Of a stretch of 64,000 nucleotides of DNA, positions 56,656 through 64,000 are shown piece after piece (position 1 is the first letter of the stretch; each line of letters begins with the position of its first letter). The DNA comes from Marasmius tenuissimus (Eukaryota; Basidiomycota; Agaricomycetes; Agaricales; Marasmiaceae): the NCBI GenBank assembly GCA_029532415.1, contig JAQOTA010000020.1, positions 558,001 to 622,000 on the forward strand. Reading direction: 5' to 3'. Made by a program: the position numbers and the translations under genes. The notes beneath the pieces were generated by a model that did no database searches, was not told the origin of the DNA, and was given only the letters and a program-made list of their open reading frames with translations.

Positions 56656-58074
56656 CTAAGTTTCGAGGATTAAAGCCGCATTCTGTCCGTCGTAAGCTTG
56701 ATTCAAAAGAGACTGTGGAATGCTGTTCTGTAATCTATATGAGTCCATTGTTGACAAGACTTCTGTGATGTTATGTGATGAGTATGCTTTCGAGGTCGAA
56801 GCAGGGAGAATCTCAGAGACACGACGCCAGTAGAGGAGAAAAGCGAGTGAAGTCCATCCTCCCGTAGCTGCGACAACTTCCGGTGGTACACCTGCCAGCA
56901 ATAACTCGACTGCCCCTCCGATTCTGAAACTGTGACCAAGAATGTGGTGAAGGGACGAAGTTGACCATATGAAGTAACAACGTGCAAGAAAATCCTTTTT
57001 GGGAAGCATGTAAGGCTTCCCGTCGTCTCCTATATATGAGAAGAGCGGGAAATCATCAGGAAGTTTCGAGGCGTTCTTGATGAGATGGGAACATAGGGCT
57101 GATATGGGACATATACTGTCAGGGTCATTTGGTCAGCCTGTGAGAATGATTTCTGTGCCCTGCTCTCTCGTTGTCTTGGTCCAAGGTATCCGGATGGCAC
57201 ACAAGGTATTCCCGTCTGAGAGTCGACCGAATCGATAGGAAGTCGAATTAGTAACGTGATATTTCTTGTCGAACTTCGCCTTCGATGGAATGGTAGTCTC
57301 CCCTAGACGTCTACAGCCAAAGAATGTGACGCTTGCGATAGCCCATATCGCTATGTCCTTCCCCTTGGTAAAGTCCAGCCCCTCCTTCAGCTTGACCATG
57401 TGAGGTCTTGAAACTGGATCCCTCGGCTTCCGTTTGAATGCCATACCTTCTTTCTTGGCTGCCACTCTCGCCATCCTGATCCATGCATCGTCGCCGCACC
57501 ACTGAGCTCCACAGTAGTCGTGCCACAGCTTCAAAGCCGAGAGCCAGTTGCCGACTGCCTTACCCCCAGCTTTCCCTAGCCATGCTCCTATGAATGCTGT
57601 GACAATAACCTTGTCTGCTGGCATTCGCAAACTCTCTGGTATGTTGTGCTCGTCGCAGTATTGAGTGAATCTGAGGGGCCCTGCTCCGTATGATGTGAGA
57701 GTGTTCTCCAAGAGGGCCTTCTGTATTGTTGACTTCGCCGCAGCTATCATTTCTGGCGACCACTTTTCTTCGAGTTCCTTTTTCTTCTCTCTCGAAAAGT
57801 CTGTCTCCCATTCGAATATACGGTCCTGAGCTACAACTGGCGGACAGAAAGGATGTGATTTGTATTCATTGCCCGGCTTTGGGGCCCGTTTTGAAAGTCT
57901 AAGTGTTGTACGTTGGTTGGCCCTAGGCACGGCATCTGAAAAGGTGTGCGAGGTCGGTTGAGTAATGTTCGTAGGTGTCTGATTTTTTGTATGATTTTGC
58001 TCCAGGTTGTCTTCTTGCTGAGCTGCTCTCCTGTGACGCAGAATGGATGAAGGGATATATCTTGACCTGAACAC
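56656..58074 (-). pseudogene. Tyrosine recombinase of the retroelement, one in-frame stop
   Basis: A basic Gln/Arg-rich start precedes a SAM-like core-binding domain (SPEMIAAAKSTIQKALLENT, LTSYGAGPLRFTQYCDEHN, VGNWLSALKLWHDYCG). The catalytic domain has FGCRRLGE (first Arg), HSFRIGGAVELLL (HxxR box) and GGWTSLAFLLYWRR (Trp and nucleophile Tyr), so the R-H-R-Y set is present. A TGA at 57133-57135, just after EIILTG, interrupts the frame; it resumes at once with PNDPDSICPISALCSHL. The stop may come from a CGA codon. Recombinases of this group integrate the cDNA circle without making a target duplication. Confidence 0.8.
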
Positions 58075-58223
58075 AAAGTCAGCACTCTCGATCGAAGCTC
58101 ACATACTTCAGAACGCACTGTGATGAATCAGGGACATCACCACCCATGGTTCAAGTGTCAGAGGTGCGCGGAAACTCTGAACTCTGGCCTGCTCTCCGCT
58201 TGGCCAATCGCTCCCTTCGTTCT

Positions 58224-60655
58224 CTATTCATAGGCAAGTATTCGTTGGAGCTCTTTGGGCATCGAGGAAAGACGGGGAAGTTTCTGATCCTGTGAGCCAC
58301 ATTCTCCACGCGAGATGGGGTCTGCAAGATTCTTCTCCGATTCGACATAGTCCAGAATGATATCGATGTTGGTAGGATATATGACGGCGTACATACGCCT
58401 CAAGGCCACGTTGATCCAGGTGTTTGGGGAGTGTGATTTTCCAACAGCTCCTATTGTTCCTTGGTTGTCTGAATGAATGAGAACTCGAGAATTGGAGATC
58501 CCACGTTTGACCAGATAATACACTGCCAGTTCGACCACAAGTGTCTCCAACCAGCAGATGTCCCAACCTGGGATCTTCCACGTAGGCGATAGTCGGAACG
58601 CAGACCATTCACCATTGATGACAATGCCAATGCCCCAAGATGTGGAAGCATCCACGTAGATGTTGAGGTCGAGTAGTGGGCCAGTCGGGTAGAGTTGTCG
58701 ATAGAAGGAAGGGTCGGAAAGGGCTGTGAACCACCATTGTAGATCCTGCATCATGGTTCTAGGAACATGCTTGGCCACAAACCAGTTGTCCTCGAAACGA
58801 GCTCCGAAGTTGGACATTGAAGCCAACTGTGTACGACCTTCCCTGTAAACAAAGGCACAATGGCACAACGTGCTGTGGATCTTCTCGACTGGTTCGAGCT
58901 TGCACGCATGTCCCTCGTAAGCATCCATGAACTGTTGTACTCGTTCCCGGTACTTCAGTTGCTTATGCTCAGGAAGAGATACGCGTTTTCGTGGTAGGTC
59001 CCATAGAAAGCCTATGAATGTCGTGATTCATTTGAAGTACGGGTCGCCCTCCTCCTTATGTCAAGGAGTGCGTAGAATGGCAACCTGCCTCATCATCTCA
59101 GGTCTGTCGTAATCATAACGAAAGATCGATTCGTCTGGGTTCTCGGGATCAAAAGGTATGGGATTCGTGGAGTGTGGTGTTGTTGCAGAGGATGATGGAA
59201 TTGATGGTGTGGAATCAGTAGATGGATTAATGATTGTAGTGGTCGGAGGGAGTGAAGGTGATTGGACTGGGTAGAATATACCATCATCGAATTTCCTGTG
59301 AGTAGGAGTCTGTCCCATGCTCAGGTCGTCTTCATACCTTGCTATGAGCTCCACGTGCGACTTGATCCATATGTCGACCAGAGCATTGGCAATCATGTCA
59401 GAATTGCTGCTGGCGGAGGCTGCTCCAAAGGGGAAGCAGTGTTCTATGTAGAATTCGCCCGGACGACCTTGCACCACCAGGTATGGCTTGTGATGTGGAA
59501 GGACCGGACACGTCCAATGGAACTTTTCTATATCGCGCGAGCAAGCCTGATATCCTTCAGGTGCATTTGACATCTGAAAGTTACATGTAAGTCACCCGAA
59601 TGGTAACATTGCAGTACGCAAAGGAAACGAAGCGTCTAGTTGCCTTCAGTGACGAGCATGATATCAGCGGACATCAGTGGCTCCTTCTGTATTCTCAACT
59701 CGACGTCAGCAGGACGATGAGGAGGCCATCAATCTCGATGTCAGCAGGACATCTGGAGATCTTTACCACACCTTGACATCAGCAGGACGTCAGGAAGGTG
59801 GGACGCTGGTGCTCGAATGAGACTTGTATGCAATGGAATGGACTTACCACTGCTGCGTATTTTGTTGCAGTGTCAAATCGCGTTGGAAAGTCATCCCTAT
59901 CAATGAACTCGTTGACTGCGGGATGGTCTGGAGTGCCCTTCGACAGATGTCGACAGACTCTATACTTTGGGTCGAGGCCCGGGCACTGCTACGATGAGGG
60001 GGGACGTGTAGAAATGCCCTCTCATAATCTCCTCCATCTCCTCCCTTGTGTATGGGCCACTGAATCTCCCATCTTCGACTTCTCCTCTCACATATTTGTC
60101 GATAACTTCGGGATGTTGAGAACATGTAGGATGATTGGGAATGATGATGGTCTTGGGTAGCGGTTTCATCCTACCAAGAGGGAAGCCGCTGCGAAGGTTG
60201 TTAACGAGGAAAGGGTAATTGTTGGAAAGTCCGTGTTTGTTCAGTTCTGATTCAAAGGCTTCAGCGTCGTAAGGAGTAACAATCCGTTCGTACAGTTCAA
60301 TATGACTTAGTTTGGCTTTTTTGGGTTGAGGTCGGATGGGAATAGAGTCAGAAAGGTTGGCATAAGAGAGTTTCGGTGGTCGTGCAATCTCGATGAACGA
60401 CTCAATTGCGTTTGGGGGGTTTCGAGGTGCATTGCCACTTGAAGGCGTGGTGGGAAGATTCGCCGCAGAAGGAACAGACATGCTCGAGGTTGCAGTCCCT
60501 GCAGCTCCGCTCGCCTTTCTTGACACCGAAGATGTTGAAGTGGATGCAGACGCCCTTGCCCGACTTTGGATGGAAGATACTACCGTTCTCGACCTTGACC
60601 CATCGTGGGGGACCATTGTTGGAGCCATGTCCTGCAGCCTTGTGTCCTCTGGCAC
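58224..60655 (-). pseudogene. Reverse transcriptase-RNase H of the retroelement, broken
   Basis: The first open segment (60655-59960) has the RT entry region NYPFLVNNLRSGFPLGRM and GEVEDGRFSGPYTREEMEEI. A one-base shift follows at GPRPK, then RVCRHLSKGTPDHPAVNEFI. An intron (about 59840-59574) leads to SRDIEKFHW, FPFGAASASSNSDM and the active-site ARYEDDL. After LRTP there are two TGA codons where related elements have Trp, then FIGFLWDLPRKRVSLPEHK. RNase H follows with NIYVDASTSWGIG, WLETLVVELAVYYL, LIHSDNQGTIGAV and ESEKNLADPISR (D-E-D-D set), stopping at 58224. One frameshift and two nonsense codons show the copy is inactive. Confidence 0.8.
59655..59790 (-). repeat. Four short repeats inside the RT intron
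   Basis: Plus-strand motif GAYRTCAGCAGGAC recurs at about 59701, 59736 and 59774, with a weaker copy at 59659, spaced 35-42 bases. All lie within the proposed RT intron. Confidence 0.6.
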
Positions 60656-61808
60656 CGCAGATGAGGCAACACAGGAGTCCCGAGGACTTCTTCTCCTCCC
60701 GGTTGCCGCCCTGAAACCAACTTGTACCTCTGCTTTCAGTTACTCTCCTCCTCTTCGCCTCTCTCTCCTCATATTCCCTCTCTCTCTCCTTCTGCTTGAC
60801 ATCCGCCTTCTTCTCATGTTGCAGAAATTTCATTTCTTGGTCGTATTCGTCCTCATCGAACTCGGCGAACTCCTCGAATCTCCGGCGCCTGAGTTCGAGC
60901 TCTAACTTCTTCCACAGGTAATATAACTCGACCTTGTCCTCCTGCACATCAAAGAATTCAAGATGGTTCTCGGCGAACTGGGTATATGCACCCTCGACAC
61001 CTTCTGGGTCACGCTTTTCCTTGAAGGCTGCCCAGTTATCGATGGCTTCAACCCAGTCCATATAGTTGTCGAGTGTCGCATCTCCCATCAGGATCTTGTG
61101 TTTCGTGCAGAAAAACTCGAGGTTCAGCATCCACTCCTTTGTGCCATCGGGCATGGGTTGCTTTTCGCATTTCGGAGCAGGGTCACGGATGAGTTTCTTG
61201 AGATTGTTGTTGGTGAATAAGGCGAGGGGCATGGCTGATTCGTGGTAGTAGTTCGCATACTGAAAGAGGACGTCGGGGAATGCAATAGGGATTTTCCTGC
61301 CGGGTCTCTTCTTGACCACACAGAAGGGCCGGGCCTTGACCGAGAGTTTCGACTTTTTCTTGCTGGAAGGTGCTTCGTTGTCGTCTGGTGGGGTTGAAGG
61401 CCGGCGAGAGGTGGATGTATCTGCCTTCTCACATTCTGCGAGCCTTTCGGGGGTGAGCCAGTCCTTAACCTTCTCAAGGAGAGTCTTTGAGGACTTCAGT
61501 AAGTCCCAGTCTTTCGTTTCGACTGTGAGCTCGGACTCTTGAGGAGATCCCGGACGTGCATCCTGCGCCGTTGGGTTCGCTACGAATTCTTCATCCTTCT
61601 CTCTACATCTCTCGTTTCTTCCTCGTATGTCGAAGTTGGCCTTGAGAATGCCCATCAAACCTTTTCTCTTGATATTCTCCAGGTTCCACCGGTTCTTATG
61701 TGTCCTTCTCTCTCTACCTCTCCAATTCAGTGAGTTCTGTCTGACTGGTAGGGGGATATGAGCATAGTCTTCGCTTTCAAGATCTCTTCCAGGTCGAATA
61801 CCGGTCAT
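60402..61808 (-). CDS. Gag-like protein of the retroelement
   Basis: An intact 468-aa frame. It has a basic N-terminus (RGRERRTHKNRW), a long acidic and helical middle (LELELRRRRFEEFAEFDEDE) and a Lys/Arg/Glu coiled-coil-like stretch. The C-terminal Cys/His region includes CCLICGARGHKAAGHG, then GKGVCIHFNIFG, CRDCNLEHVCSFCG and SHHAFKWQC. Such C-terminal zinc clusters are common in gag proteins of basidiomycete tyrosine-recombinase elements. The RT frame overlaps its last 250 nt in the +1 frame, and a run of six C lies 3-4 codons before the gag stop, a possible frameshift site. Confidence 0.75.
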   Translation of the reverse strand: MTGIRPGRDLESEDYAHIPLPVRQNSLNWRGRERRTHKNRWNLENIKRKGLMGILKANFDIRGRNERCREKDEEFVANPTAQDARPGSPQESELTVETKDWDLLKSSKTLLEKVKDWLTPERLAECEKADTSTSRRPSTPPDDNEAPSSKKKSKLSVKARPFCVVKKRPGRKIPIAFPDVLFQYANYYHESAMPLALFTNNNLKKLIRDPAPKCEKQPMPDGTKEWMLNLEFFCTKHKILMGDATLDNYMDWVEAIDNWAAFKEKRDPEGVEGAYTQFAENHLEFFDVQEDKVELYYLWKKLELELRRRRFEEFAEFDEDEYDQEMKFLQHEKKADVKQKEREREYEEREAKRRRVTESRGTSWFQGGNREEKKSSGLLCCLICGARGHKAAGHGSNNGPPRWVKVENGSIFHPKSGKGVCIHFNIFGVKKGERSCRDCNLEHVCSFCGESSHHAFKWQCTSKPPKRN

Positions 61809-62057
61809 GATGCGTGAGAATCACGAAAATTTCCAACGTTTGGAGAGAGAATGAGATATTGGAGATGAGCGCAAGAGAGAAGAAGTGTTGACGCGCCGTT
61901 TGGATGCTGAGGCGCTAACGGCGAACGTGCACTCATCTCTCATGATTATCTTATCCTCTGATAAGAGGCTTGTGCCTCGCCTCTTATCTCGGAACTTTCT
62001 ACAGGGGGAAGCAGCTTGAGCTTGTATTGGTGGTACAAGCGCGCTCAACTTGGGCAT
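61809..62057. other. Flank of the retroelement
   Basis: May contain the 5' untranslated end of the retroelement. A short hairpin-like block GATAAGAGGC...GCCTCTTATC lies at about 61958-61987. The right-hand 40-80 bases read open in the frame of the unknown gene that continues beyond the MITE. Confidence 0.35.
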
Positions 62058-62060
62058 ACA

Positions 62061-62277
62061 CACTAGGAAAAAAATACCACGTTATATGCCTTTTGCCCAA
62101 CCCGAAAATGCAGAAAACATTCTAAATACTCGCTATAGTGAAAACGCAGCAAAAAGTTGGCGTAATCAATTGCGAATTTTGAATTTTGCCTGAATATCCA
62201 CAAAATCAAATATTTAGACTGTTGATTCTGTTTTCGAGTTTTGAAAACGCATCCAACGTGGTATTTTTTTTCTAGTG
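62061..62277. mobile_element. CACTA-like MITE, 217 bp
   Basis: The ends CACTAGGAAAAAAATACCAC and GTGGTATTTTTTTTCTAGTG are inverted copies. The flanks are ACA (62058-62060 and 62278-62280), a 3-bp duplication as for CACTA elements. The interior is AT-rich and non-coding. Confidence 0.8.
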
Positions 62278-62280
62278 ACA

Positions 62281-63325
62281 ACGTCTCTCCCGACGGAAAC
62301 GCTGTTTGCTCAGCCTGGGAGAAACCAGCAAGCCACCTGCCCGAAGGCGTGGAGTTCACATATCCGGACCCCCAATCGAAACACCAAAACTGGGTGAAGC
62401 ACACGGAACATGAGGGCACTCAGTGGGAAGTTCAATTATAAGCCTATGTTGTTAATATTGATTTTTGTGGTCTGAGTTTGGGCCTTTCAGATTCCCCGGG
62501 AACTGGGCCGCCGCTAAGAACGGTAAAGGTGGAGGCGCCGAATGGGCGTTCTCAGGCAGCGCTTCCGAGTCCGTGCACAAGTTTGCCACTGAATTCTACA
62601 ATAACGTGGACAAGAAATTTGCCGTGAGTTGCCTCATCCATCACCTACGTTCAATGAAATTCATATGAGCTACACAGGAACATGCAGTGGAAGTACTGAA
62701 AGTTGGTGTGGATACCAGAGGTAACAATGCACCTGGGTCGTCCATGTTCCCTTACTTCCGAAGACCTGTTTTCGTTCACAACAATGGGCGCTTGGATGTA
62801 ATTCTGCACCAACGTAACACTGACAACATAATTAGGAAGGGCGCGGCAGTTAGTACCTCGATCCTTTTGGCACCTGGGAAGCTCTCGGTCGTGAAGCTGA
62901 CATGCGTTACAATCGCATCCCCAAAGTTATTGTACGCAACGGTATTGATGGTAGTGAAGAGGAAACCATGTCTTTCCACAAGATTCACGAGCTCAACCAC
63001 CCTATTTATGCCGTGACTTGTGTTCCTCGCGTGAGTTGCCTTACTGCTGATCAAGTACATGCTGACTAGTTCCACTAGGGCTTCACCAAAAATGTTAGAG
63101 ATGGATCCAAAGTCTTGTCGTGGGACTTCCGCCTTGTCAACATGAAGGTCTTGGGAAAAGTAAGTTGATTGTAATCTCAAAATTTACTGTCGTGCCCTGA
63201 CAATTAATATGCAGAAGGCCGCCAGGGTGTTGGGCAGTCCCAAAAAGTCAGTCAAGGTCCGAAAGGCCTCCGAGATCAACTTTGATGAGCCTGGACCCTC
63301 TTCCAAGCGTGTTGGTACCGCATGA
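62281..63325 (+). CDS. Unrecognised spliced gene, 5' end disturbed by the MITE
   Basis: Exon-like segments: NVSPDGNAVCSAWEKPASHL and HQNWVKHTEHEGTQWE (to about 62430); PGNWAAAKNGKGGGAEWAFS to NNVDKKFA (62493-62622); EHAVEVLKVGVDTRGNNAPG to GRLDVILHQ (about 62676-62812); then by a GT-AG junction PLGREADMRYNRIPKVIVRN to TCVPR (to about 63030); GFTKNVRDGSKVLSWDFRLV; and KAARVLGSPKKSVKVRKASE to the TGA at 63323-63325. The last four exons join in phase. The C-terminus is basic with PKKSVKVRK, possibly a nuclear signal. I do not recognise the family. The MITE lies inside or just upstream of the first segment, and the first junction is not resolved. Confidence 0.5.
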
Positions 63326-63494
63326 CCATTTGTTGCTGTGCCTTGTTTTATCTAAGTATCTCAGCTTGACCTCTCCCAAAAAAAATACTATTCATGTTTG
63401 TCTGCTTTCTAACTTGCCAACCTCAAAATTTGAACAAGTACCGTCATCTGGCGGCATAAGTGAAACCAAAGAATGAGAATCGTGCTTGCTGGCA

Positions 63495-63522
63495 CCTATA
63501 GTTGCAGTTCTGCAACTATAGG
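63495..63522. repeat. Perfect 13-bp hairpin
   Basis: CCTATAGTTGCAG and its reverse complement are separated by two T. It lies about 170 bases after the stop of the unknown gene, with no poly-T after it. Could be a 3' UTR structure or a cruciform. Confidence 0.7.
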
Positions 63523-64000
63523 CGCTGGTGACGACCGTGTTATACTACTCGCACATCATGTATTTGAGGTATCCAATGGAATTATTTATGAACTTCGCCA
63601 CTAGATACATGCATTGGACTCAACAATAGCGAACTGTACCCGCTGAGGCAGTTTTTTTAGGGGGAGGTCATGGTCGCGGACCATACATCTTTGGCGGGGA
63701 TTGGGTGGAGCCACTCAGACAAGAGTTTCTCCCAATGGAGAGGTTCGGCCTGCGCCGCTTGCGGCCATCCCCCCCAGTCATGGTACTTATATGGATGGTT
63801 ACAATCAAAGCACCGTTGGAGTACATCAGGAAGATCACAAAAAAAACCGTTCTTGGCTATTCTCGGCATGTACAGGCTACTGTAAACGTTGCGGCTGTTC
63901 AGCCATTCAGCCTACCAAATGGCTCAAAGGTCGAGAAAGGCCGGAAAATTACCCGTCTTCCTGATGTAGGGGCTCGGGGATAGCGGACCGAACTGAAGAC
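63523..64000. other. Right edge of the window
   Basis: Several overlapping open frames of 70-90 codons on both strands (63657-63983), one minus-strand frame with CFDCNHPYKYHDWGGW. They may be the end of a gene that continues outside the window; I cannot choose a strand. Confidence 0.25.

Larger units (their letters stand above)
56656..61808 (-). mobile_element. Tyrosine-recombinase retrotransposon (DIRS/Ngaro type)
   Basis: On the minus strand the order is gag-like, reverse transcriptase, RNase H, tyrosine recombinase. That order and the recombinase in place of an integrase define the DIRS/Ngaro group. No methyltransferase domain is seen, which is closer to Ngaro. Terminal repeats (split direct or inverted) could not be identified by eye, so the ends given are the coding limits only. 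Confidence 0.8.

Noticed and set aside
59574..59840. Interpreting the RT gap as a deletion
   Set aside because: A GTAAGT donor and a CAG acceptor at the ends and continuous RT motifs across them fit an intron better.

Overview
The window looks like nuclear DNA of a mushroom-type basidiomycete (Agaricomycetes). Genes are intron-dense with 50-70 nt GT-AG introns. The families seen fit that group: a class I hydrophobin, DUF6535 membrane proteins, F-box proteins, UstYa/DUF3328-like oxidases, a Helitron with a Pif1-type helicase, and a tyrosine-recombinase retrotransposon. All exon models were spliced by hand. For the best ones the exon lengths sum to whole codons (TmpA-like 496 aa, MYND 597 aa, Gfo/Idh/MocA 458 aa, DUF6535 656 aa, UstYa 232 aa, hydrophobin 111 aa).

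Layout. 0.5-4.6 kb: a TmpA-like membrane flavoprotein gene whose tenth intron holds a 1.7 kb terminal-repeat retroelement. 5-6.2 kb: F-box gene. 9.4-11.3 kb: MYND zinc-finger gene. 13-14.1 kb: a single-pass membrane protein (P1) with an in-frame stop ahead of its conserved tail. 14.5-16.4 kb: tRNA-Ser(GCU) and a Gfo/Idh/MocA oxidoreductase. 17.6-22.1 kb: two convergent DUF6535 paralogs, one intact and one broken. 22.4-30 kb: a run of decay (methyltransferase pseudogene, hAT-like miniature element, F-box pseudogene) around an intact hydrophobin gene. 30.8-31.4 kb: a CACTA-like MITE next to tRNA-Glu(UUC).

32.7-48.8 kb: the most unusual part. A tail-to-tail pair, UstYa-like oxidase (+) against a type I membrane protein (-), was amplified about four times in tandem, with a fifth membrane-protein copy at the far end. 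Only the first UstYa copy is intact; the others are fragments. The membrane proteins share a 26-nt signal-peptide exon, a WT-x4-D-x-T-x-F type N-terminal motif, a Ser/Thr-rich or Gly-Asn stalk, one membrane span and one of two tail types.

49-61.8 kb is mobile DNA: a nearly intact Helitron with one frameshift, then a gag/RT/RNase H/tyrosine-recombinase (DIRS/Ngaro-type) retroelement with several stops. 62-63.3 kb: a second CACTA-like MITE beside an unrecognised spliced gene. Candidate systems for follow-up are the UstYa/membrane-protein array and the retroelement insertion that rebuilds a splice acceptor.
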